A stretch of DNA of 28,827 nt from NCBI GenBank assembly GCA_045531965.1, contig JAZSFA010000044.1:1-28827 (forward strand). Direction: 5' to 3'. The notes beneath the pieces were generated by a model, which was not told the DNA's origin, made no database searches, and saw nothing but the letters and a program-made list of their open reading frames with translations. Position numbers and translations under genes: made by a program. The stretch comes from CAMEON01 sp045531965 (GTDB taxonomy: Bacteria; Bacillota; Clostridia; Oscillospirales; CAG-272). Shown piece after piece: positions 1-6,344 of this stretch (position 1 is the first letter of the stretch; every line of letters starts with the position of its first letter).

Positions 1-325
1 CCCATGGGGCCCCTGCCCCATTCGTAAATCAAGCGTGCGGGGGTACGCTAAGGGGAATTTTTTGAGAAAAGTTCCCCTTGAACCCCTCAAAAACTTTCAA
101 AAAATCAGATCGTAGGGGCGGATTCCATATCCGCCCGCTGATGGGCTGAAGAAACCATCGGACAGCTCCAAGTCTCTCCTCACCCCCATGGGGCCCCTGC
201 CCCATTCGTAAATCAAGCGTGTGGGGTACGCCAAGGGGAATTTTTTGAAAAAAGTTCCCCTTGAACCCTTCAAAAACTTTCAAAAAATCAGATCGTAGGG
301 GCGGATTCCATATCCGCCCGCTGAT
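1..325. repeat. Direct duplication of an intergenic hairpin repeat
   Basis: Two near-identical copies lie head to tail, about 1-142 and 185-325, offset by about 184 bases. Each holds a GC-rich lead-in, a GTACGC box, a hairpin of the form AAGGGGAA...TTCCCCTT, a spacer ending in CAAAAACTTTC, and a second hairpin GGGCGGAT-TCCAT-ATCCGCCC. The same two-hairpin unit recurs at 1759-1857, 9396-9499 and 11831-11968. Frames that stay open through this stretch are made of repeat sequence, have no ribosome site, and are not called as genes. Confidence 0.8.
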
Positions 326-350
326 AGTAAAAGAAGAGATCGACATCTCC

Positions 351-465
351 GCATATGTTCCCCCCTTTTCAAGATTCTTGGAAAGGGGTCAAGGGGGAAA
401 CCTTCTTGCAAGAAGGTTTCCCCCTTGCGCTTCCTTGCGCTTCCTTGCGCTTCCTTGCGCTCTCC
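351..465 (-). repeat. Reverse-oriented hairpin repeat plus four-copy 10-bp tandem repeat
   Basis: Read on the minus strand, this starts directly after the stop of the glycoside-hydrolase-like gene. It begins with four tandem copies of a 10-base unit (plus-strand CTTGCGCTTC, 424-463, last copy imperfect). A long hairpin follows (plus strand about 390-429, arms GGGGGAAACCTTCTTG and CAAGAAGGTTTCCCCC). It is the same hairpin family found after other genes here, in the same orientation relative to its gene, so it probably forms the 3' end of the mRNA. Confidence 0.7.
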
Positions 466-1734
466 TCAGTTGACCCAGATCATCTCGCCGTCGCCGGGAG
501 CGAGGGTGATCTTATACTGTCCGTCGGCGGGGGTCATATCCGTCCACAGACCGCTCTGCTTGTCATATTTTCTGACCCGCTTGCCATCGGTCACCGTAAA
601 GGTCACGGGCATGGGGTTTTCATAATCCTTGTTGGCAAGCACCATATAGCCCCCTTCAAAGAAGCCCGCGGTGGCGTTAACGGCGGACATGGAGGTGATA
701 TCGCCATAGCTTCCCTGCCAGTAGGTCACCTTCTTGTCGGGCACGCGACCAAAGTGATAGACACCGAGGCTCTTGCGGTCCAGCAGGATATTGCCCATGG
801 GGAGCAGCTCACGGTTGATCTCTGCGATCATGTCATAGTGAGCGGTGCGCTCACCCTCCTTGGTCATCATGGCGTTCTTCCAATGCCAGAAGTCCTCCCC
901 CTCATCTCTGTCCACCCCGGGACACCAGTAGGTGAAGTAGGACAGCCGCTTGGTGCCGTAGGTCAGGGACTGGAACACCTCCCAGCGGATCTCGGCCTCG
1001 GTGAGGTTACGGTAGGGACCATGCTCCACCACCAAAATGATGATCATAAAGGGCACGCCGTGGGCAAGACAGCAGGCGCGCACGTCCTCGATGTTGTCAA
1101 AGAAGCCCGCACGCTCGATTTTGGAGAAGGCCGCCTCGTAGATCTGATTCTGACGCTCGTCTCCCAAATCCTTCTGCTCCATGGGTTCGCCCTTGCAGAA
1201 GTGGTAATGATCGTAGCTGAGAATCTCGGGCTTCACGTCTCTGATAAACTGATCCACGTGGTCATAGTAAGAGGGATTGCCCAGCATCTCCAGGGAGGCG
1301 TAGTTGGGAAACAGGTTATAGTAGGCCTCGTGGGCGGGGTCAAGCTCGGTGAGGATCTCGCGGATCTCGGCAAGCTTTCCGAACGCGCCGCTGTTGGGCT
1401 CGTCCACGATGTGGTAGCCGTGGAGGGCGGGATAGCCTGCGTAGTCGCGCACCACTTCTTTCAAAAGCTCGTATCGCTCCTCTCGGGTCTGTGCGTGATG
1501 CACCGCTTTATTGATGCGTCCATCCATGATGTTGACCCGCATCCCCAGCTTCTCGGATGCCGCCAGCATCTCGCAGTTGGTGGCGTAGCCGTAGTCGTAG
1601 GCGCTCATGAGGTTGATGCCCGCGTCCAGCATCTCTTGGATGCGCTCCACCGCCAAAGTCCCGTCGGCGTGACGGATGAACTTGTGGGGAATGCCGCACC
1701 AGTTGGTAATCATAAATTTCTTCATATCTGCCAT
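466..1734 (-). CDS. Glycoside-hydrolase-like (beta/alpha)8 barrel protein
   Basis: A protein of 422 residues with no signal peptide, so probably cytoplasmic. I start it at 1734 because AAAGGAG lies just upstream; the frame stays open further but that part is hairpin-repeat sequence. Residues 1-310 read like a clan GH-A barrel. A GYHIVDEPN segment puts an acidic pair at D111-E112, the place expected for a catalytic acid. A second acidic residue, E237, follows a hydrophobic strand in LVVEHGP, and an aromatic strand SYFTYW lies at 265-270. Residues about 315-422 look like a small beta-sandwich ending in GDGEMIWV, as in many barrel hydrolases. The exact family and substrate are not recognisable; a GH42- or GH5-like role is inference. 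It lies downstream of the rsuA-like gene on the same strand, separated by a repeat. Confidence 0.6.
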   Translation of the reverse strand: MADMKKFMITNWCGIPHKFIRHADGTLAVERIQEMLDAGINLMSAYDYGYATNCEMLAASEKLGMRVNIMDGRINKAVHHAQTREERYELLKEVVRDYAGYPALHGYHIVDEPNSGAFGKLAEIREILTELDPAHEAYYNLFPNYASLEMLGNPSYYDHVDQFIRDVKPEILSYDHYHFCKGEPMEQKDLGDERQNQIYEAAFSKIERAGFFDNIEDVRACCLAHGVPFMIIILVVEHGPYRNLTEAEIRWEVFQSLTYGTKRLSYFTYWCPGVDRDEGEDFWHWKNAMMTKEGERTAHYDMIAEINRELLPMGNILLDRKSLGVYHFGRVPDKKVTYWQGSYGDITSMSAVNATAGFFEGGYMVLANKDYENPMPVTFTVTDGKRVRKYDKQSGLWTDMTPADGQYKITLAPGDGEMIWVN

Positions 1735-1877
1735 TGTGTGTTCTCCTTTATCTTTGGGGTACGCCAAGGGGAACTTTTTGAAAAAAGTTCCCCTTGAACC
1801 CTTCAAAAACTTTCAAAAAATCAGATCGTAGGGGCGGATTCCATATCCGCCCGTTGACAGCCCGGAATGTGGCTTTC
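1735..1877 (+). repeat. Full-length copy of the two-hairpin intergenic repeat
   Basis: From the GTACGCC box at 1759 to about 1857 this is almost identical to the copy at 226-325: hairpin AAGGGGAA...TTCCCCTT, spacer CAAAAACTTTC, then GGGCGGAT/ATCCGCCC. It sits between two leftward genes and points against their direction. It runs into the upstream side of the hydrolase-like gene, where an open frame reads through it without a ribosome site. No promoter is evident. Confidence 0.75.
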
Positions 1878-2240
1878 TTAAAGCACCAAGTCCAACCGTG
1901 CGCAACACCACGAAATATAATCGTTGATCTTGATGTCTCCGGGCACAGCCGCATCAAGCTTGATTTTACATTCGCCTACCATTACGGTATCCTGACCAAC
2001 ATATAATCCTGTCATTTCGTATGAATAATGTGTCTCCGATGTTTTTTGTATCGCACATCCTTTTTCATCCGACAAAACAATATCTCTCGCAAATAAAGTT
2101 GAAAAACTTGCGTCATGTAAACAGTCGATTTCGCTCTGTGATATGGGGTGCGCATAGCACAGAAAGACTTCACCTTGATTTTTTACCCAAACATCAGCTT
2201 CAAGAGCCTCTTCGTCATATTGAGCGATCTCAAATTCCAT
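1878..2240 (-). CDS. Hypothetical protein, 120 residues
   Basis: I do not recognise this protein. It is acidic, lacks a signal peptide or membrane helix, and alternates short hydrophobic strands with charged turns, suggesting a small soluble alpha/beta fold. It ends in DYISWCCARLDLVL. A strong AAGGAGG stands upstream of two adjacent ATGs: the second (2240) is spaced six bases from it and is preferred, the first (2243) only three. It starts about 8-11 bases after the stop of the rsuA-like gene, so the two are almost certainly co-transcribed. Its base composition is more AT-rich than its neighbours, which may point to separate origin. Confidence 0.7.
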   Translation of the reverse strand: MEFEIAQYDEEALEADVWVKNQGEVFLCYAHPISQSEIDCLHDASFSTLFARDIVLSDEKGCAIQKTSETHYSYEMTGLYVGQDTVMVGECKIKLDAAVPGDIKINDYISWCCARLDLVL

Positions 2241-2251
2241 CATAGTCCTCC

Positions 2252-2980
2252 TTACTTCCCCGCATCCTCCAGCATCTTAATCTCCTCTTCCGTCAGCATC
2301 CGCCACGCCCCTGCCGCCAGCGCGGGGTCAAGGGTGAGAGGACCGAAGGTGACCCGCTTGAGACGGGTGATCTGGTTGTGCCGTGCCTCCATCATGAGCT
2401 TGATCTGATGGTATTTCCCTTCGTGGAGGGTGATCTTCCCCGACCGTCCCCGCTCATCGGGTTGGGGCTGGTCAAGCACCACCTTGCAGGGGGCTGTCAC
2501 ATAGCCACCGATGTCCACGCCGCTCTCCAAGGCGGCCACGTCCTCGTCGGAGAGGGGGAATTTCACCGAAAACTCATAGGTCTTGTCCACGTGTCGCGCG
2601 GGGGACAGGAGGCGGTGGGAGAGTTGACCGTTGTTGGTGAGGATCATCAGCCCTGTGGTGTGCTTGTCCAGCCGTCCGCAAGGAAACAGGGCAGGACGGA
2701 CACGGGTAATCTCCTCGGGGAGCAGATCCAGCACCGTCTCCTCTCTGCCGTCCTCGGTGGCACTGACCACCCCGTCGGGTTTGTGCATCATGATGTAGGT
2801 AAACTGCCGATAGGTGACCACCTCACCTCGGAAGATGATCTCATCGGTATCGGGGTCAATATTTACGTCGGCTTTCTTTGCGGGAATACCGTTGACCAGC
2901 ACTCCGCCGCCCCTCACGGCCTTGCCCGCGTCGCTTCGGGAGGCCTTGCCCGTGAGGCTTAAAAATTTATCAAGTCGCAT
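2252..2980 (-). CDS. rsuA: RsuA/RluB-family rRNA pseudouridine synthase
   Basis: This enzyme isomerises a specific uridine in ribosomal RNA to pseudouridine, most likely U516 of 16S rRNA if it is a true RsuA. At 242 residues it has the normal family length. An N-terminal S4 RNA-binding domain (about 1-60, RLDKFLSLTGKASRSDA... VLVNG) precedes the catalytic domain. The catalytic motif GRLDKHTTGLMILTNNG at 102-118 puts the essential aspartate at D105. AGGAGAA stands just before the ATG. A possible promoter lies at 3009-3037. The RsuA-versus-RluB assignment rests on overall length and the short C-terminus and is less sure than the family. Confidence 0.9.
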   Translation of the reverse strand: MRLDKFLSLTGKASRSDAGKAVRGGGVLVNGIPAKKADVNIDPDTDEIIFRGEVVTYRQFTYIMMHKPDGVVSATEDGREETVLDLLPEEITRVRPALFPCGRLDKHTTGLMILTNNGQLSHRLLSPARHVDKTYEFSVKFPLSDEDVAALESGVDIGGYVTAPCKVVLDQPQPDERGRSGKITLHEGKYHQIKLMMEARHNQITRLKRVTFGPLTLDPALAAGAWRMLTEEEIKMLEDAGK

Positions 2981-3008
2981 ATGTTTTCTCCTATCGTTAT
3001 CCTTTGTT

Positions 3009-3037
3009 ATTTTACCATAAAAGCGGTAAAAAGTAAA
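3009..3037 (-). promoter_or_regulatory. Putative sigma-A promoter of the rsuA-like operon
   Basis: On the minus strand the sequence reads TTTACT, 17 bases, then TGG-TAAAAT. The -35 is weak but the -10 has the extended TGn element seen at the other promoters in this window. It lies about 29 bases before the start codon. Confidence 0.5.
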
Positions 3038-3085
3038 GGGGGATTTTAGATATTTCAGAGAGAAATATACATTTTATATAAGAAA

Positions 3086-3279
3086 GGTAAATTGTTGTTT
3101 GGCGGCAGTGCCGCCTGCCAATACCGGGGATGTTCAACCCATGCGAACAATCTCCCGCGAGGGGTTGTTGGTACGGTAAATTGTTGTTTGGCGGCAGTGC
3201 CGCCTGCCAATACCGGGGATGTTCAACCCATGCGAACAATCTCCCGCGAGGGGTTGTTGGTGCGGTAAATTGTTGTTTA
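3086..3279. repeat. Tandem repeat of 89-bp unit
   Basis: Two 89-base units (3086-3174 and 3175-3263) are followed by the first ~15 bases of a third. Each starts with GGTAAATTGTTGTTT and contains a small palindrome GGCGGCAGTGCCGCC. The two copies differ at very few positions. A minus-strand frame open through it has no ribosome site and was not called. Confidence 0.85.
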
Positions 3280-3469
3280 GTATAGTTTCGCCCCACCTTG
3301 AAATAGTCATCCTGAGCGAGGGCGACGCCCGAGTCGAAGGATCTCGTGATAAACGAAAGTCCTTTTATGATCATGGTTTGGAGAGGCAGAAGGAGATCCT
3401 TCGGCGCGGCCAGCGGCCTTGCTCAGGATGACAGCGCGCGGCGGTCGCCACGCTAAACAACAATTTACC
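3264..3469. repeat. Intergenic element bounded by inverted repeats
   Basis: GGTAAATTGTTGTTTA at the left end is matched by TAAACAACAATTTACC at the right end (3454-3469), giving 16-base terminal inverted repeats around about 174 bases. Inside is a second imperfect inverted repeat (about 3307-3432) with GTCATCCTGAGC on one side and GCTCAGGATGAC on the other. The structure resembles a non-autonomous miniature element, but I see no target-site duplication or transposase. Confidence 0.6.
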
Positions 3470-3584
3470 GTTGTACATCCCCTCGCGGCGTGAAGTTGGC
3501 ATGCGTTAAACTTCCCCGAGTAAAAGCCCCACCGCAGGTGGCGAGCCGGAGCCGCCCCGCAGGGGCAAACAACAATTTATTCGC
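3470..3584. other. Rest of the intergenic stretch, with another AAACAACAATTTAT motif
   Basis: Nothing coding is visible. A further copy of the inverted-repeat end, CAAACAACAATTTAT, lies at 3566-3580 directly against the promoter that follows, next to a GC-rich palindromic patch (CCCCGCAGGGG, about 3554-3564). Confidence 0.5.
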
Positions 3585-3613
3585 TTGACATTCCCCCTGC
3601 CTTATGTTATAAT
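3585..3613 (+). promoter_or_regulatory. Perfect sigma-A promoter
   Basis: TTGACA (3585-3590), 17 bases, TATAAT (3608-3613), with TG one base before the -10. The AGGAGG ribosome site follows about 22 bases downstream, so the leader is very short. All elements match the consensus, which suggests strong constitutive expression of the next gene. Confidence 0.85.
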
Positions 3614-3646
3614 GGCATGTAGAATATGTCAACACAGGAGGCCATC

Positions 3647-4270
3647 ATGCTGAAAGTAGAAAGATCCGCCGTGATGAATATAGACAACGCCATCCGCGGC
3701 GCGCGCAACCCCATGAACAGTTGGGACAAATCCGACAGTTATTACGATGAGAATGGCACGTTTGTGGTTGGTCAGACCGACCTGGATCTGGGTCACCGTT
3801 TAGCGACAGCAGGCTCGGATCACCGCAAATTTCTCCGCCAGATCTTCGTATCTGTGGACATCACCGCCCCCCTCTACTGGTGGAAGGAATTTGACACCTA
3901 CAAGGTAGGCACCGTCGCCAACTCCACTTCCACCATGCACAAGATCCACGCCAAAGCCTTTGAGCGTGACGATTTCTCCCACGACCGCATGGACGAGGGC
4001 GGTCTCGCACTCCTTGATACCACCATTGCCTATCTGGAAGCCGAGCGTCTGAAATTTTTGGAGGACAAGACCAACCGCCAGCCCTGGCACAACATGATCC
4101 AGTCTCTCCCTTCTTCCTACAATCAGATGCGTACCGTGACCCTCAATTATGAGAACCTCATCAACATCTACTACGCCCGCCGTCACCACAAGCTTGCCGA
4201 GTGGCATACGCTGTGTGATTGGATTCTGTCTTTGCCCTGCGCCAAGGAGTGGATCTGTGTCAAAGAGTAA
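3647..4270 (+). CDS. Conserved hypothetical protein, possible ThyX-fold relative
   Basis: A soluble protein of 207 residues. The start at 3647 is chosen because AGGAGG lies five bases upstream; an in-frame ATG at 3626 lies before that site. The core reads DHRKFLRQIFVSVDITAPLY, then WWKEFDTYKV and GTVANSTSTMHKI. By eye this has the order of the FAD-dependent thymidylate synthase ThyX (a His-containing turn, an F-x-F-x-I strand, then the RHRxxS loop). The RHRxxS residues themselves are not present. I recall similar proteins in clostridia and their phages without a proven function. The ThyX link is inference from pattern; that it is a real, strongly expressed gene is clear from its perfect promoter and ribosome site. 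Confidence 0.75.
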   Translation: MLKVERSAVMNIDNAIRGARNPMNSWDKSDSYYDENGTFVVGQTDLDLGHRLATAGSDHRKFLRQIFVSVDITAPLYWWKEFDTYKVGTVANSTSTMHKIHAKAFERDDFSHDRMDEGGLALLDTTIAYLEAERLKFLEDKTNRQPWHNMIQSLPSSYNQMRTVTLNYENLINIYYARRHHKLAEWHTLCDWILSLPCAKEWICVKE

Positions 4271-4370
4271 GATGTACTGTAGGGGAGGCGTTTCGCCTCC
4301 CGTCAAAGCCACCGCTAAGCGGGAGGGGAGACCCCTCCCTTACAATATAAAGTTTCGGAAGGAACCCCCT
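4271..4370 (+). repeat. Palindromic intergenic repeat before the serine dehydratase gene
   Basis: TGTAGGGGAGGCG at about 4277 is answered by CCCTCCCTTACA at about 4332-4343, with a smaller hairpin GGGAGGCG-TTT-CGCCTCCC at the left end. The TGTAGGGG end resembles the start of the second hairpin of the other repeats in the window. No promoter is seen after it, so the dehydratase gene is probably read from the 3585 promoter. AGTTTCGGAAGGA supplies the ribosome site before 4371. Confidence 0.6.
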
Positions 4371-5594
4371 ATGAAATCCATCAGAAGCATCTATAAGATC
4401 GGCATCGGTCCCTCCAGCTCCCACACCATGGGTCCCGCCTTTGCCGCCAAGCATATGAAAAAGGCCTACCCCGAGGCGACCCGCTTTGAGGTTATCCTCT
4501 ACGGCTCCCTATCCAAGACGGGAAAGGGGCACGGCACCGACCGCGCCGTGGCTGACGCGCTCTCCCCCATTCCCGCACACATTATTTTTGACACCGAGGA
4601 TCGTCCCTTGGCGCATCCCAACACCATTGAGCTGATCGCTTACGGTGACAGTGGTGAGTTGGGTCGCAAGACCTACCTGTCGGTGGGCGGCGGCGAGATC
4701 CGTGAAGTGGGCGTGCCCAAGGCGGTGGCAGAGGATATCTATACCGAAAACAGTTTTTCGGAGATCGCTGAGATCTGCCGTTCCCGCAACATCCGCCTGT
4801 CGGATTACGTTTTCGAGCATGAGGACGAGGAATTTCCTCATTTCCTTTCCAAGGTGTGGGATACCATGTGTGCCGCCATCCGAGAGGGACTGATCCACAC
4901 GGGAACCTTGCCCGGCGGGCTTGAGGTGGAGCGCAAGGCGCAAAAACTCTTCAATCAGCGGCACATTGACGAAAGCCCCCAGACCCGCGAGAACCGCATG
5001 GTCTGTGCCTACGCCTTTGCCGTCAGCGAGCAGAATGCCGACTGCGGCAAGATCGTCACCGCCCCCACCTGCGGCTCCTGCGGCGTGGTTCCTGCGGTGC
5101 TGAAATATATGCAGGACAAGAACGCTTTCTCTGACAAGGCGATCATCCGTGCTTTGGCTGTAGCGGGACTGATCGGTAACATCGTTGCCACCAACGCCTC
5201 GGTCAGCGGCGCGGAATGCGGCTGTCAAGCCGAGATCGGCACCGCCTGCTCCATGGCGGCGGCAGGTCTTTGCGAGCTGTTTGAGATGGGCATTGATCAA
5301 ATCGAGTACGCAGCAGAGATGTCCCTGGAGCATCATTTGGGACTGACCTGCGACCCGGTTTGCGGGCTGGTGCAGATCCCCTGCATTGAGCGCAACGCCG
5401 TGGCCGCCATGCGCGCCATCAACGCCTTGTCTCTTGCCAACTTCCTGTCGGGGAGCCGTAAGATCTCCTTTGACCTGGTAGTGGAGACCATGTACCGCAC
5501 GGGCAAGGATATGTCGGCGCTGTACCGCGAGACCTCCGAGGGCGGTTTGGCGCAACTCTATAGGCATCCTTCAACCGAAGGAGGGGCAAACTGA
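4371..5594 (+). CDS. sdaA: L-serine dehydratase (L-serine ammonia-lyase), single chain, iron-sulfur
   Basis: Converts L-serine to pyruvate and ammonia using a 4Fe-4S cluster as Lewis acid. The 407-residue chain fuses the beta domain (about 1-150, with IGPSSSHTMGP at 11-22) and the alpha catalytic domain (about 165-400, with TAPTCGSCG at 230-238, GCQAEIGTACSMAA at 284-297, CDPVCGLVQIPCIERN at 327-342). C285, C327 and C338 have the same spacing (42 and 11) as the three known cluster ligands of the Legionella enzyme. The C-terminal cysteine that serves as fourth ligand there is absent: the chain ends STEGGAN. The start follows GGAAGGA; the frame is open further upstream but without a ribosome site. 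The TGA overlaps the ATG of the next small gene. Confidence 0.95.
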   Translation: MKSIRSIYKIGIGPSSSHTMGPAFAAKHMKKAYPEATRFEVILYGSLSKTGKGHGTDRAVADALSPIPAHIIFDTEDRPLAHPNTIELIAYGDSGELGRKTYLSVGGGEIREVGVPKAVAEDIYTENSFSEIAEICRSRNIRLSDYVFEHEDEEFPHFLSKVWDTMCAAIREGLIHTGTLPGGLEVERKAQKLFNQRHIDESPQTRENRMVCAYAFAVSEQNADCGKIVTAPTCGSCGVVPAVLKYMQDKNAFSDKAIIRALAVAGLIGNIVATNASVSGAECGCQAEIGTACSMAAAGLCELFEMGIDQIEYAAEMSLEHHLGLTCDPVCGLVQIPCIERNAVAAMRAINALSLANFLSGSRKISFDLVVETMYRTGKDMSALYRETSEGGLAQLYRHPSTEGGAN

Positions 5595-5773
5595 TGACCC
5601 CCAAGGATTATACCCTCGTCAAGATCGAGGGAGAATACGCCTACCTCCGCGAGATCGGAGAATCTGACCCTGAAAAGGACATCTACATCGCCTTAGCCCT
5701 CCTGCCCGCAGGGGTGGACGTGGGGGACAAACTCCACTATGAGATGTTCGCCTATACCCTGATGGAGGATTGA
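5594..5773 (+). CDS. Small acidic protein, 59 residues
   Basis: A gene whose ATG shares one base with the TGA of the serine dehydratase gene, so translation is probably coupled; GGAGGGG lies some 12 bases before its start. The product begins MTPKDYTLVKIEGEYAYLR and ends HYEMFAYTLMED. The pattern of two beta strands, an ALALLPAGVDVGDKL loop and a last strand resembles small clostridial proteins of the DUF3006 kind, which are also of unknown function. No signal peptide, membrane helix or metal motif is visible. Next to the dehydratase it could be an accessory factor, but this is only position-based. Confidence 0.7.
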   Translation: MTPKDYTLVKIEGEYAYLREIGESDPEKDIYIALALLPAGVDVGDKLHYEMFAYTLMED

Positions 5774-5777
5774 CGCT

Positions 5778-6317
5778 ATGACTGTTGACGAGTCGGTGGC
5801 CATGCTCACCGCCAAAGGATTGACCGTCACCCGCCGTGATTTTTCCACCGAAAGGGAGTATTACGCCTCCCTCGGCTGGCCGACCAAGCACGCAAAGGAT
5901 TACCCCGTCACCCTGCTGACTGCGGAGAATCCCCACCACGCAAAGCATCTGCGCTTCCAATGGAATCACGAAAACGGCGGCTCCCGCCTGTACGACATGG
6001 CCTTCGGGGACTACGACTACGAGCTGTTCATCATGGACGTGCCCGACGAGGGCGGGTTGGAATGGCTTGGGGAGATGGTCGAGGAGGTTCTGCGCGGAGA
6101 TATCCACGTCATCAACCGCACCAATGCCCGCACGGGACGGTGGGAGGCGGATGCTTGCTTTACCCGCTCGGATGACCCCGAAATGGATAATATGGACGAG
6201 TACGCCGCCGCCCTCGCCCGCATCCGTATGCGGGATGCATCCCGATTCCATCCCTTCGGACGGAATACCAAATATGAGATCTACTCGTGGGACAGCTACG
6301 AGTGCATTGTTGTATAA
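5778..6317 (+). CDS. Hypothetical protein, 179 residues
   Basis: I do not recognise this protein. It is soluble and acidic, rich in Asp, Glu and aromatic residues, with no signal peptide or membrane helix. Notable segments are HAKHLRFQWNHENGG, YDMAFGDYDYELFIMDVPDEGG and a C-terminal tail ending SWDSYECIVV. The start is four bases after the stop of the 59-residue gene, with GGAGG nine bases upstream inside that gene's end, so the three genes from 4371 on form one operon. Codon use matches its neighbours. Confidence 0.75.
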   Translation: MTVDESVAMLTAKGLTVTRRDFSTEREYYASLGWPTKHAKDYPVTLLTAENPHHAKHLRFQWNHENGGSRLYDMAFGDYDYELFIMDVPDEGGLEWLGEMVEEVLRGDIHVINRTNARTGRWEADACFTRSDDPEMDNMDEYAAALARIRMRDASRFHPFGRNTKYEIYSWDSYECIVV

Positions 6318-6344
6318 AAAACACCGCATAGAAAGGAACCCACC

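Noticed and set aside
29..346. Minus-strand frame across the duplicated repeat
   Set aside because: It consists of repeat sequence, shows the same peptide twice, and lacks a ribosome site.
355..1797. Long plus-strand frame opposite the hydrolase-like gene
   Set aside because: It is the antisense shadow of a gene with clear motifs and ribosome site; its peptide is low-complexity His/Val/Gly/Leu.
3086..3279. Tandem 89-bp units as a CRISPR array
   Set aside because: Units are contiguous with no unique spacers, and no cas genes are nearby.
3012..3374. Minus-strand frame in the repeat patch
   Set aside because: It reads through the 89-bp tandem repeat, giving the same peptide twice, with no ribosome site or family likeness.
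2981..3584. Integration site or mobile element with its own transposase
   Set aside because: Inverted ends are present but no target duplication and no transposase frame can be seen in the window.
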